From positions 1 through 17,241 of the forward strand of contig CAMHMG010000032.1 in assembly GCA_946186175.1 (NCBI GenBank): a stretch of 17,241 bases of DNA. The letters run 5' to 3'. Under the pieces are notes generated by a model. The model worked only from the letters and a program-made list of their open reading frames with translations. It did not search any database and was not told the origin of the DNA. Positions within the stretch are counted from its first letter, which is position 1. Each line of letters begins with the position of its first letter. Positions 6,600-15,083 of this stretch are shown here, in pieces. The DNA is from an uncultured Clostridia bacterium (GTDB taxonomy: Bacteria > Bacillota > Clostridia > Lachnospirales > Lachnospiraceae). Both the position numbers and the translations under genes were made by a program.

Positions 6600-7310
6600 C
6601 TATTCGGCATGCTGCTTGTTTTTCCTTTTCATACGTTGTTGTTTTCTCTTATCCACAGGTTTATTGACCCCTGCCGCTGCGGCTTCCTTTCTTGCAAGCT
6701 GTAATTCTCTTAATGTCTGGTCAAGTTTTCTGTATCTCTCCTCAGCTCTTTTCTCCTGTTCCTTCGTCATTCCGGAAATCTTATTAACGATAGAATCTGC
6801 TGCCTGCTCGCCCGCTGCCTGTCCAATCAGTTTGTTATTTTCCATAATGGCGTTGGACAATATTCTGTTCATGATTTTCTGAAACTGTTCCAACTTTTCC
6901 TCATTAGACATTAATCCATCATTTTTATTAACCGTAACCAACTCTGCTTTTTTATTATCTTCTTCATTTTTAAGACGATCTTTATTATTATCGCTACTGT
7001 TCTCAAGCAGTTCTTTTCTATCATTTTCACTTCCATTTACAGGTTGTTCTTTTCTGTTATTCCCGTTTCCGCTTACAAGCTGCTCTTTTCTTCTTTCTAT
7101 ACAATTTCTAATTGCTCTTAGCTGCAACCCTTTATCCTTTAATTCTCTTATTTTACACAGCAGCTCTATGTCATGATCAGTGTAATAGCGATGACCCATC
7201 TGATTTCTATGTATGTCCATCTTAAGTTCTTCCTCCCAGTATCTGAGTACATGAGATTCAACCCCTACTCTTTCCGATGCTTCCTTAATGGTGTAATATG
7301 GTTCTTTCAT
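6600..7310 (-). CDS. MerR-type HTH regulator with repeat-rich linker and basic tail
   Basis: The 236-residue product begins with a MerR-type winged helix (about 6-72): YTIKEASERVGVESHVLRYWE, an HRYY motif at 40-43, and the wing region. Residues 74-131 are five imperfect 11-12-residue repeats of the form RKEQxVxGxxNN. Next come a predicted helical region (about 135-212) and a basic tail, KRKQQRMKRK (221-230). There is no effector-binding domain of a known MerR subclass. The coiled coil and basic end recall MerR-fold proteins that act in chromosome organisation, such as RacA, but that is only a possibility. The start at 7310 is chosen because AGGAGG lies 7 nt upstream; an upstream in-frame ATG at 7424 would lie inside a terminator hairpin. 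The gene stands between a terminator and the promoter of the carbamoyltransferase gene. Confidence 0.85.
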   Translation of the reverse strand: MKEPYYTIKEASERVGVESHVLRYWEEELKMDIHRNQMGHRYYTDHDIELLCKIRELKDKGLQLRAIRNCIERRKEQLVSGNGNNRKEQPVNGSENDRKELLENSSDNNKDRLKNEEDNKKAELVTVNKNDGLMSNEEKLEQFQKIMNRILSNAIMENNKLIGQAAGEQAADSIVNKISGMTKEQEKRAEERYRKLDQTLRELQLARKEAAAAGVNKPVDKRKQQRMKRKNKQHAE

Positions 7311-7336
7311 TTCACAGCCTCCTGATTTTATTATGT

Positions 7337-7379
7337 GTCGATTATATAAGATAATGACATTAACGGACGCAAAATCGAC
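7337..7379 (-). promoter_or_regulatory. Probable promoter of the MerR-type gene with inverted repeat
   Basis: A perfect TATAAT (7341-7346, minus strand) lies 30 bp before the start codon at 7310. No good -35 exists at 17 bp; TTGCGT at a 20-bp spacing is possible, and long spacers are usual at promoters controlled by MerR proteins. The heptamer GTCGATT and its complement AATCGAC flank the region at 7337-7343 and 7373-7379, the inner copy touching the -10 box. Autoregulation is plausible but not shown. Confidence 0.45.
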
Positions 7380-7390
7380 CTCAAAAATAT

Positions 7391-7429
7391 ACAAAAAAAT
7401 AACAGGGTGCGACATTAATCGCACCCTGT
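7391..7429 (-). terminator. Strong intrinsic terminator upstream of the MerR-type gene
   Basis: On the minus strand ACAGGGTGCGA pairs perfectly with TCGCACCCTGT across a 6-nt loop (7402-7429), followed by TATTTTTTT. It would end transcripts coming from the CHAP-domain gene on the same strand. Confidence 0.85.
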
Positions 7430-7449
7430 ATATAATATACTACAATATA

Positions 7450-7603
7450 TTTAACAATTGTATATATTCAGCTATGCTTCATAGATACACGACAGGCATG
7501 GTGCTAAAGCACATTCCAGTATGCCTGTCGTATCGTAGAATATACATTTTTCTACGAATCTCGCAGTAAATGCGAGATTCTACCTTAACAGTTACTAACA
7601 ATT
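7450..7603. repeat. Structured inverted-repeat element, type II (copy B)
   Basis: The spacer after the CHAP-domain gene begins TTTAACAATTGT and ends ACTAACAATT. The first 21 bp match the 3283-3496 element at 18 positions and the last 13 bp at 12. Inside are four hairpins in a row: 7472-7484 (CTATG-CTT-CATAG), 7488-7532 (ACGACAGGCAT with its complement), 7534-7556 (CGTAGAA with TTCTACG) and 7556-7580 (a perfect 10-bp stem, GAATCTCGCA). The interior differs from copy A, so the ends rather than the middle define the family. Confidence 0.7.
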
Positions 7604-7613
7604 ACATATTATC

Positions 7614-9113
7614 CTATAAGCCTTCTGTATTCTCTTCTGTATTCTCAACAGCTTCAACATCCCTGACATATGTACATCTTCCGTCAGGACCGGCCTGATA
7701 TACCTTGCCATTATATTCGATCTCTTTATTCTTCTGCATAACACCTTTGGAATTGAAATAATACTGTATCCCGCGTATCTTCACAAGCTTATCAGATACC
7801 CTCGCGCCTGACTTATTGACATAGTATATCTTCTTACCTTTGTATATCCACTGTTTCTTTAATACTATTCCGTATGAATTACAGTAATAATATTTACCAT
7901 TGAATTTTTTGAAACCTGCTGAACGCCTGCCCTTTGAATTGAAATAATATGTACTTCCTGAAATCTTATACAGTTCACTCTTTGCCATCACGCAATCAGA
8001 CTTGACATATACAAGATATTTACCTTTGTAAAGCCATTGAGACTTAAGAGCATATCCCGAAGCACCTATATAATAGGTGTTACCATCTATTGTTATCCAT
8101 TTCTTCTTTACCAGTACTCCATTATCCCCAAAGTAATACAACTTGTTTTTAATAGTATATAGCCCGGTAACCCTGAAGCCTTCATCATTGAGATAGTATT
8201 TCTTCTTACTGACAGTGATCCATTTACCGGTGACTATTTCTCCGTTTTTGATATACTGATAATTAAGACCATCCGACGTTTCTTTCCATCCGGTGTATAA
8301 CTCACCCGTCTCAGCCAGGATCTTATCCGAAGGTTGTTCAGTCGTCTGCTGAGTTGTCTGCTGCTCTGTTGTTCCCTGTGCAGGAGCAATTGTTCCCGAA
8401 ATAATACCATCGTAATTCTGTGCACGTTCATAGTATTGAAATCCGGATGTAACAGTTGAGTCATTAAGATCAATCTCCCGTCCCCATGCAATGACACAAC
8501 ACTTTGCCTCCGTTTTAGAGGTATAATTACACTCAGCAACTATCAGCTTCCCGTCTGTGCTCTTTGCATATACAAATGATGAATGACCGCGGAAACGAAC
8601 TATATCGCCCACCCTAATATTCGCTGCATAATTGGGATCCCCTGTAGCACTTATTCTGGCCCATGTGGTTGAACCAAACAGATCATACCCAAGCTTGTTA
8701 GCAAAACCCATGCACTGTGATGCAGATGCATGCCACCCAACCGAATCAACATCACTTAGCAATAGCGGCTCTTTCGCATTCGGATCTCCAAAATGATTAC
8801 AGGTGCAGCCACCTGTTCCATTAATATGATCAACCCCGTTGACCCAGTGTAATATGCAAGCTTTATCTGTATATCCCTCTGAGTTATCGGTCGTCATACC
8901 GGCATGATTCCAGTAATAGCCCGCAGGGTACTTAGCCTGTTCCGCAGTAAGCCATGTATTATAATCAAAACCTTCTGCCCTGACATTTACCACAGGAAAC
9001 AATAAAGCTATCGTCAATACAATAAAACATAAAGACGCAATACATCCTATTATCGTACTTATATATAATTTGCTCTTTTTACACGATTCAGCAGAGTAAC
9101 CGTCTGTCATCAT
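7614..9113 (-). CDS. Secreted CHAP-like cysteine peptidase/amidase with cell-wall-binding repeats
   Basis: The 499-residue product has a signal peptide with a hydrophobic core at about 16-42, and cleavage is expected after VRA (44-46). A CHAP/NlpC-P60-like catalytic domain follows (about 50-235). Its probable nucleophile is Cys134 in SQCMGFA, with His177 in GDIVRFRGHSSFV and an acidic or Asn residue in AECN (193-196). A Thr/Gln-rich linker, about 20 residues long, leads into eight or nine repeats of about 20 residues rich in Tyr, Lys and Gly (for example KKYYLNDEG). These resemble the choline/glucan-binding type of wall-binding repeat. It probably cuts peptidoglycan or another surface polymer outside the cell. 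The start at 9113 has AGGAGG 9 nt upstream. It has its own promoter and is followed by a type II element and a terminator. Confidence 0.82.
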   Translation of the reverse strand: MMTDGYSAESCKKSKLYISTIIGCIASLCFIVLTIALLFPVVNVRAEGFDYNTWLTAEQAKYPAGYYWNHAGMTTDNSEGYTDKACILHWVNGVDHINGTGGCTCNHFGDPNAKEPLLLSDVDSVGWHASASQCMGFANKLGYDLFGSTTWARISATGDPNYAANIRVGDIVRFRGHSSFVYAKSTDGKLIVAECNYTSKTEAKCCVIAWGREIDLNDSTVTSGFQYYERAQNYDGIISGTIAPAQGTTEQQTTQQTTEQPSDKILAETGELYTGWKETSDGLNYQYIKNGEIVTGKWITVSKKKYYLNDEGFRVTGLYTIKNKLYYFGDNGVLVKKKWITIDGNTYYIGASGYALKSQWLYKGKYLVYVKSDCVMAKSELYKISGSTYYFNSKGRRSAGFKKFNGKYYYCNSYGIVLKKQWIYKGKKIYYVNKSGARVSDKLVKIRGIQYYFNSKGVMQKNKEIEYNGKVYQAGPDGRCTYVRDVEAVENTEENTEGL

Positions 9114-9211
9114 AAGTATATTCCTCCTGATAGGAACAACCACAGTCAGAAGATGATCGTCCCCAAGTATATCTATAAATCGACATCAATCGACAAAACC
9201 CATTACACTCT

Positions 9212-9239
9212 AGTATAATTAAATTCACGTGAAATTCAA
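9212..9239 (-). promoter_or_regulatory. Promoter of the CHAP-domain gene
   Basis: On the minus strand TTGAAT (9234-9239) and TATACT (9212-9217) are separated by 16 bp. A perfect 10-bp palindrome, TTCACGTGAA (9224-9233), fills part of the spacer and is a candidate operator. The leader of about 95 nt contains two copies of GTCGATT (9177-9194). Confidence 0.55.
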
Positions 9240-9240
9240 G

Positions 9241-9480
9241 CTTTTTTACTATAAAAGTCCAAGATAACTGAGATCTTAGCGTACTTTAGTGCGCTTAGTT
9301 CGAAGTATGCACAGTAATCCGAGCCCAAAGGGCGACAGATAAGCTTAGCATAGTCGTTTACAATGAAAGTTAATGAATCTAGCTCGAAGAGCGAAGATGA
9401 GTGCTACTTTCATGTATACATGATGCACTTGGTGAAGTAATCTCCTTAAGGAGCGAAACTGAACCTTAGTGCTGTTCTGT
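9241..9480. repeat. String of related hairpins downstream of uvrA
   Basis: The 240 bp after the uvrA stop codon carry no supportable gene but several hairpins. Three share the plus-strand pattern AATC - short GC-rich stem - GCGA: one at about 9313-9339 (GCCC-AAA-GGGC), one at 9374-9399 (GCTC-GAA-GAGC) and one at 9436-9460 (CTCCTTAAGGAG). Their AATC boxes begin at 9316, 9376 and 9439, a spacing of about 60 bp. A further stem at 9273-9296 pairs CTTAGCGTAC with GTGCGCTTAG. The middle unit is enclosed by ATGAAAGT and ACTTTCAT (9363-9412). It could be a transcript-end structure of uvrA or a degenerate tandem repeat. Confidence 0.55.
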
Positions 9481-12306
9481 CTATCTTTGTAACATCTTTT
9501 TGATATACTTACCGGTATAACTCTTCTTTTTCTTAGTGATCTCTTCCGGCGTTCCCGCTGCCACAACAGTACCACCATTGTCTCCACCCTCGGGTCCGAT
9601 ATCTATAATATAATCAGCAGTCTTGATCACTTCGAGATTATGCTCGATAACTATTACTGTGTTACCGCCCTCAGACAGACGATGAAGAATCTCAACCAGC
9701 TTGTGAACATCGGCAAAATGAAGTCCCGTCGTAGGCTCATCAAGAATATATACAGTCTTTCCCGTACTTCGTTTAGAAAGTTCGGTCGCAAGCTTAACAC
9801 GCTGTGCCTCACCGCCGGATAACGTCGTTGAAGGTTGTCCGAGTTTGATATAACCAAGTCCGACTTCTTTCAACGTCTCAATCTTTCTTAATATTGTAGG
9901 AACGTTTTCAAAAAACTCACATGCCTCATCCACCGTCATATCAAGCACATCATATATATTCTTACCTTTGTAATTAACCTCTAAGGTCTCACGGTTATAT
10001 CTCTTTCCTCCACATACTTCACAAGGAACATACACATCCGGCAGAAAATGCATCTCTATCTTGATTATTCCGTCACCTTTACAAGCCTCGCAGCGGCCTC
10101 CGGACACGTTAAATGAAAATCTACCCTTCTTGTATCCTCTTGCCTTCGCATCCTTTGTTCCTGCGAAGAGATCACGGATCATATCAAACACTCCGCAGTA
10201 GGTGGCAGGATTAGAACGTGGTGTCCTTCCGATAGGTGACTGGTCAATATTGATAACCTTATCAAGCTGATCCATTCCCTCTATTCCATCATGATCTCCG
10301 GGTTTGATTCTTGCACGATTGAGATCACGAGCAAGATGCTTATATAATATCTCATTGACCAGCGAACTCTTACCCGATCCGGAAACACCGGTCACACAGG
10401 TCATCACTCCTAACGGAAACGGTACATCAATATTCTTCAAATTGTTGACTCTTGCACCCTTAACGGTTATCCATCCGGAAGGCTTCTTTCTCTCCTTTGG
10501 CACAGGAATCTTAATCCTTCCCGATAAATACGCTCCGGTAATTGAGTTCTCATTCTCCATTATCTCCTGAGCAGTTCCCTCCGCTATCACTTCACCACCA
10601 TGCTCACCTGCACCGGGACCGATATCAACTATATGGTCCGCGGCAAGCATCGTATCCTCATCGTGTTCCACAACAATCAAGGTGTTGCCGAGATCACGCA
10701 GGTGCTTAAGTGTTGCTATCAGCTTATCATTATCTCTCTGGTGAAGTCCTATACTCGGCTCATCAAGAATATATGCTACTCCAACTAATCCCGAACCAAT
10801 CTGTGTTGCAAGCCTGATCCTCTGTGCCTCACCGCCGGAAAGCGAACCGGTCGGCCTGTAAAGCGCAATATAATCAAGACCAACATCTAACAGGAAATGC
10901 AGTCTTGCATTTATCTCCTTAAGTATTCCACCACCGATAAATCTCTGTCTGTCAGTAAGCTCAATTTCATCAAGAAACTCTACTAATTTGTCTATGGACA
11001 ATTTGGTGATCTCATATATATTCTTTCCGCCCACAGTAACCGCAAGCGAAGTCTTCTTAAGACGCTGTCCCTCACATTCATCACAGGGAGTTATAGTCAT
11101 AAAGCTCTCATAATCCTCTTTCATGGATTCAGAACCCGCCTCGCGATAACGCCTCTGTACATTTTTGATAAGACCTTCAAATGCAATATCATATACACCC
11201 TCGCCTCGCTGGCTCTTGTAGTATACCCGCACCTCATGTCCATTAGTTCCATAAAGAATTATATTCTTCGCTTCCTCCGACAAGTCCTCAAACGGAGTCC
11301 CAAGATCGAACTTATACTCCTTTGCCAATGCATCAAGTATCGCTCTGGTATAGGATTTCTTATCAGTACATGACTGCCATCCCGTCACTACGATCGCGCC
11401 GTCAGCAATCGATATACTCTTATCCGGAATCATAAGATCGACATCAAACTCCATCTTGTATCCGAGTCCAAAACATGTCGGACATGCACCAAATGGATTA
11501 TTAAATGAAAAGCTCCTCGGTTCTATCTCATCAATGCTTATTCCACAGTCGGGGCAGGAAAAGCTGTTACTCATGTTAATCGACTTACCACCTATCACAT
11601 CAACCACCATAAGGCCTTCAGCAAGCTTCATGACTGCCTCTATGGAATCATTCAACCTTCTTCTTATTCCATCCTTGACCACAAGTCTGTCAACTACGAT
11701 TGAGATGTCGTGCTTCTTATTCTTATCAAGCTCTATCTCTTCAGAAAGATCATACATAGAGCCATCCACAAGCACACGCACATAACCGCTTCGTTTCGCC
11801 TGTGCAAGCACCTTCTCATGACGACCCTTTCTTCCGCGAACAACAGGAGCAAGCAGTTGAAACTTGGTACCTTCCGGAAGTGCCATAACCGTATCTACCA
11901 TCTGATCAACAGTCTGTCTTCTGATCTCTCTGCCACAATTAGGACAGTGTGGTATTCCTATTCTCGCATACAGAAGACGAAAGTAGTCATATACCTCAGT
12001 AACTGTACCAACCGTTGAACGTGGATTCCTGTTCGTAGATTTCTGGTCAATGGATATCGCAGGAGATAATCCTTCTATCTTATCCACCTCCGGCTTCTCT
12101 GCTTGTCCTAAGAACTGTCTTGCATAAGAAGACAATGACTCCATATACCTTCTCTGACCTTCTGCATATATCGTGTCGAAAGCAAGTGATGACTTACCTG
12201 AGCCCGAAAGACCGGTTATTACCACCATCTTATCTCTGGGAATCTTAACACTTATATTCTTTAAGTTGTGCTCACGCGCGCCCTTGATCGTGATGTATTG
12301 CTTCAT
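9481..12306 (-). CDS. uvrA: Excinuclease ABC subunit A
   Basis: UvrA is the damage-sensing ATPase of nucleotide excision repair; it loads UvrB at bulky lesions. The 941-residue product has the two ABC modules of the family. Walker A motifs are GLSGSGKSS (about 32-40) and GVSGSGKSS (about 640). Two LSGGEAQR signatures are present, each followed by a Walker B with ILDEP. The zinc modules are complete, with CPDC and CPTC near 250-278 and CEAC and CEVC near 738-765. The start at 12306 is supported by AAAGG 9 nt upstream; the frame is open to 12342, but that extension lacks a ribosome binding site and runs into a repeat. Its partner uvrB lies about 2.8 kb away, separated by a plus-strand gene, so the two are not in one operon here. 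Confidence 0.97.
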   Translation of the reverse strand: MKQYITIKGAREHNLKNISVKIPRDKMVVITGLSGSGKSSLAFDTIYAEGQRRYMESLSSYARQFLGQAEKPEVDKIEGLSPAISIDQKSTNRNPRSTVGTVTEVYDYFRLLYARIGIPHCPNCGREIRRQTVDQMVDTVMALPEGTKFQLLAPVVRGRKGRHEKVLAQAKRSGYVRVLVDGSMYDLSEEIELDKNKKHDISIVVDRLVVKDGIRRRLNDSIEAVMKLAEGLMVVDVIGGKSINMSNSFSCPDCGISIDEIEPRSFSFNNPFGACPTCFGLGYKMEFDVDLMIPDKSISIADGAIVVTGWQSCTDKKSYTRAILDALAKEYKFDLGTPFEDLSEEAKNIILYGTNGHEVRVYYKSQRGEGVYDIAFEGLIKNVQRRYREAGSESMKEDYESFMTITPCDECEGQRLKKTSLAVTVGGKNIYEITKLSIDKLVEFLDEIELTDRQRFIGGGILKEINARLHFLLDVGLDYIALYRPTGSLSGGEAQRIRLATQIGSGLVGVAYILDEPSIGLHQRDNDKLIATLKHLRDLGNTLIVVEHDEDTMLAADHIVDIGPGAGEHGGEVIAEGTAQEIMENENSITGAYLSGRIKIPVPKERKKPSGWITVKGARVNNLKNIDVPFPLGVMTCVTGVSGSGKSSLVNEILYKHLARDLNRARIKPGDHDGIEGMDQLDKVINIDQSPIGRTPRSNPATYCGVFDMIRDLFAGTKDAKARGYKKGRFSFNVSGGRCEACKGDGIIKIEMHFLPDVYVPCEVCGGKRYNRETLEVNYKGKNIYDVLDMTVDEACEFFENVPTILRKIETLKEVGLGYIKLGQPSTTLSGGEAQRVKLATELSKRSTGKTVYILDEPTTGLHFADVHKLVEILHRLSEGGNTVIVIEHNLEVIKTADYIIDIGPEGGDNGGTVVAAGTPEEITKKKKSYTGKYIKKMLQR

Positions 12307-12339
12307 ATTATTAATCCTTTCATTATCAAATAGATTTGA

Positions 12340-12381
12340 CAATTGAGTAACTCTATTTTTTCTTTCTTAGTTTCGCAATTG
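12340..12381. repeat. Short inverted repeat, type I (degenerate copy)
   Basis: The segment runs from CAATTG to CAATTG with an inner CTATTTTTTCTTT, and closely resembles the 5438-5504 repeat: the right half AGTTTCG-AATTG and the T-rich loop are nearly identical. The left arm has GAGTAAC where the others have GCGAAAC, so pairing is weaker. It lies just upstream of uvrA. The rest of 12382-12541 is AT-rich spacer with a 13-bp direct repeat ATATAATTATAAA (12419-12431 and 12450-12462), each copy giving a TATAAT on the minus strand that could serve uvrA. Confidence 0.6.
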
Positions 12382-12467
12382 CAAATACTCACTTACAGTT
12401 ATCATTCTCATATAAGTCATATAATTATAAACTTTGCTCATTATATCAGATATAATTATAAAAGTAC

Positions 12468-12481
12468 AGAACAAACTTTCG
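12468..12481. promoter_or_regulatory. Possible LexA (SOS) box between uvrA and the nitroreductase gene
   Basis: AGAACAAACTTTCG resembles the Gram-positive LexA site CGAAC-N4-GTTCG at 8 of 10 defined positions. It lies in the divergent spacer about 160 bp before uvrA, near the possible minus-strand -10 boxes. It is a weaker match than the one before uvrB. Confidence 0.3.
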
Positions 12482-12541
12482 ATTGTCATATTGTTCCTTT
12501 CAGATACAATAAACTATTTTATAGAGTATTTTCACTAAATA

Positions 12542-12550
12542 TGTTATACT
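12542..12550 (+). promoter_or_regulatory. Extended -10 promoter of the nitroreductase gene
   Basis: TGTTATACT is an extended -10 element (TGn plus TATACT). The only -35 candidate at 17 bp, TAGAGT (12522-12527), is poor, as is usual for extended -10 promoters. Transcription would begin near 12557, leaving a leader of about 27 nt with AAAGGA as the ribosome binding site. Confidence 0.5.
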
Positions 12551-12583
12551 ATAGAACATAATATTAGAAAGGACGGACAACTT

Positions 12584-13126
12584 ATGGAAGCATTAGAATG
12601 TATCAAAACAAGACGCAGTATTCGCAAATTCAAGGAGGAGCCTGTTTCAAAGGACACACTGACATCAATCATTGAAGCTGCATCCATGTCACCATCATGG
12701 AAAAACACTCAGATCGTGCGTTATAACATCGTTGAGAATGAAGAGATCAAGAAAGACATTGCAGAGAACGGAACGCTTGGCTTCGAACACAACAAAGATA
12801 TAATTAATGGTGCTCCGCAGCTTGTAGTAGTAAGCATGATCGGTAAACGCTGCGGTTATGAAAGAGACGGCAGTTTCACAACTTCTAAGGAAGACCGCTG
12901 GGAGATGTTCGATGCAGGAATTGCAAGCCAGACATTCTGCCTTGCCGCTCATGAAATGGGGGTTGGAAGTGTAATCTTAGGAATTTTCGACGAGGACAAG
13001 GTGGCTAAGTCAATCTCTCTACCTGAAGGAGAAAAAGTTGCTGCTCTTATCCCTATCGGATATCCTGATCAGGAAGGTGCTGCACCTAAGAGAAAGACAA
13101 CTGATGAGTTGATGAGAGTATTATAA
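12584..13126 (+). CDS. Nitroreductase-family FMN-dependent oxidoreductase
   Basis: The 180-residue product belongs to the nitroreductase fold, whose members bind FMN as dimers and reduce nitro compounds, quinones or other acceptors with NAD(P)H. The N-terminal ECIKTRRSIRKF (5-16) is the family FMN-phosphate motif. ASMSPSWKNTQ (33-43) is the second flavin-contact region. The Gly-rich GVGSVILGIF and the ALIPIGYP segment are the usual C-terminal half. The natural substrate cannot be read from sequence. This is the only plus-strand gene in the window; it is divergent from uvrA, has its own extended -10 promoter and ends at a strong terminator, so it is a single-gene unit. The ATG at 12584 is preceded by AGAAAGGA. 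Confidence 0.9.
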   Translation: MEALECIKTRRSIRKFKEEPVSKDTLTSIIEAASMSPSWKNTQIVRYNIVENEEIKKDIAENGTLGFEHNKDIINGAPQLVVVSMIGKRCGYERDGSFTTSKEDRWEMFDAGIASQTFCLAAHEMGVGSVILGIFDEDKVAKSISLPEGEKVAALIPIGYPDQEGAAPKRKTTDELMRVL

Positions 13127-13131
13127 TTATT

Positions 13132-13174
13132 AATCCCGGTCCTTAGCATATTTTAAAAATTGGACCGGGATTTT
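13132..13174 (+). terminator. Intrinsic terminator of the nitroreductase gene
   Basis: AATCCCGGTCC (13132-13142) pairs perfectly with GGACCGGGATT (13162-13172) and is followed by TTTT and a second T-rich stretch. It lies between convergent genes; on the minus strand the T-run after the stem is poor, so service to the CAP-domain gene is less certain. Confidence 0.85.
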
Positions 13175-13179
13175 CTAAT

Positions 13180-15069
13180 TTATTTTTTTAATTTTTTAAA
13201 CACAACCTTCTTTGACATACCTCGTTTCTTCAGTAACTTCTTGTATGTCTTAAGCTTGTTCTTAGGAACATACACCTTCATGTTTGAAGGAGTTTTTCCA
13301 AATGCTTTCTTAACTTTCGACGCCTTTAATTTTTTACTGTTAATACTTATTTTTTTCGTATTTTTACATCCATAAAATGCATTCTTTCCGATTGATTCTA
13401 CATTTTCTCCAATCGTTATGTAATATGCACTTTTATCATTTTTCGCCATAGAAGCAGCTATAGTAGTCACAGGAAACTCTACCTCTCCAAACCATAGACT
13501 GTTGAATATAGATAAATTGTAATATTTATTTTTTACCTTATATGCTTCCGCCTTACCTCCAACCACTTTCCCATCTTTTATTTCCAGATCATGTAATTTA
13601 TAAATAACATCATTTACTGTGTATTTAATTCCATCTTTATATTTTATGGCAACTCCATCTAAATCACAATAATATGCATCGTCCCTTGTACAATATGCGT
13701 TGCTAGAAGCCCAAGCGCTATTATCTTCAAAAGATTCCATACTAATTGAGGCGGTTCCTATATAATCACTATACAGCAAAGCAGTATAATGTCCTGTCAC
13801 CCCGCCATTTTTACTCAAATAATTACCTTTTTCCAAAAAATACAAATCAATCGCACCTAATGTAGTATTATTTCCCCACGCAAGGCATCTTTCACTGCAA
13901 TCCTTAAATAAATCAAAAGAAAGAGAAGCAGATTTTGCAGCAGGTCTTTTATGTGCCAATTCCGAAAACAAAGCTGCTTCACAGGCACGTATCATAGCAC
14001 CTCTTTCCAACGCATAAGACCATTTGGGAACCACAAATGTACTCTCTTTCATAATTCCACATTGCACGGCATCCTTTCTTATCTCAACTATTCTGTCAAT
14101 TATTTTCTGCTTATCTGTTTTATCAAACTCCACAGGAACACCTACCAATACATTACCACTGTATAGTGAATATGTTGGATACTCAAATGTCTGCCATGCA
14201 TGTCCTTTCCCATCAAAAAAGTGTAATTTTTTATCAATAAGCGCATATGCAAGCTTTAACCTATTCCCTTTTGAATCAACATAAATATCATATTCTCCAT
14301 CCTTGCTCCAAGAATATGTTTCTCCTTCTTTACGTTTCCTATCTTCTCCATAATAATATCCATTTTTATATTCATTGAAGCAGCAGAAACCATTTTCATC
14401 AAAGACATAATGACCATCGCCAATATTAGCCTCACAATCTGCCAATCTTGATCCATCGTTCAAAACAAACATCATTTCACCATTAACACTAATAAATTTT
14501 CCTGTATAAGTTCCGTCACTATATGAATCACCTGATATATTAAATGTTGATGCACCCGCTTTACGTTTTTGATTTAACGAAGAAACAGGAAGCACATATA
14601 TCGTCAAAGTATATGATGTACCATCCCCCTCACCTGTAAGTGTACATTCATAACCTTCTACATGATTCTGTACGCCATCCGGAATATTTGACCATGATAC
14701 ACTCACTTGTTTATTTATATATGCTTTAGCATCATATACCTCAATAGTTTGGGGCAACAACTCATTAATGTTTTCTGTGCCATATGCAACCAGCAAGTAG
14801 TAAGATGCCTTATACGAACCGGTTTTACTATCATATAATTCTCTACTTTGAACCGTATTAAGTTTGTATGCACATTTTGTCAAATCATTATTTACATATA
14901 CCGGATCATAAACATTCCTATCTGAATATCCAAATGAAATATCTCCTTTATCATCATAATTAATTTGTCCTTTTTAAATCGAATAATAAGGCACAGCAGC
15001 ATAACTGTTATTCTTGCAAAATAATGCTCCTAAAACTAAAACTAATAGAATCACTATCACTTTCTTCAC
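13180..15069 (-). pseudogene. Secreted CAP/LRR_5 domain protein interrupted by an in-frame TAA
   Basis: From a GTG at 15069 the frame reads a signal peptide, MKKVIVILLVLVLGALFCKN, with likely cleavage after SYA. It meets TAA at 14974-14976 (codon 32) and then continues open in the same frame to 13180. GGAGG stands 8 nt before the GTG and just after the uvrB stop codon, so the start is well supported. The part after the stop has a beta-rich region, a CAP (SCP-like) domain at about 258-395 counted from a TTG at 14883 (markers HKRP, NNTTLGAI, GHYTALLYS), and a BspA-like LRR_5 segment at about 487-560 (SIGKNAFYGCKN). No in-frame ATG/GTG/TTG with a ribosome binding site follows the TAA. The TTG at 14883 lacks one and would give a 567-residue product without a signal peptide. 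A single-base change or sequencing error explains it best. Confidence 0.75.
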
Positions 15070-15083
15070 AAGCTCTTCCTCCG

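Noticed and set aside
7311..7424. Longer start for the MerR-type gene
   Set aside because: The upstream ATG is inside the 7402-7429 terminator hairpin, while AGGAGG sits 7 nt before the ATG at 7310.
12307..12342. Twelve extra N-terminal residues for uvrA
   Set aside because: No ribosome binding site; UvrA homology begins at KQYITIKGAREHNLKN, and the extension runs into a repeat.
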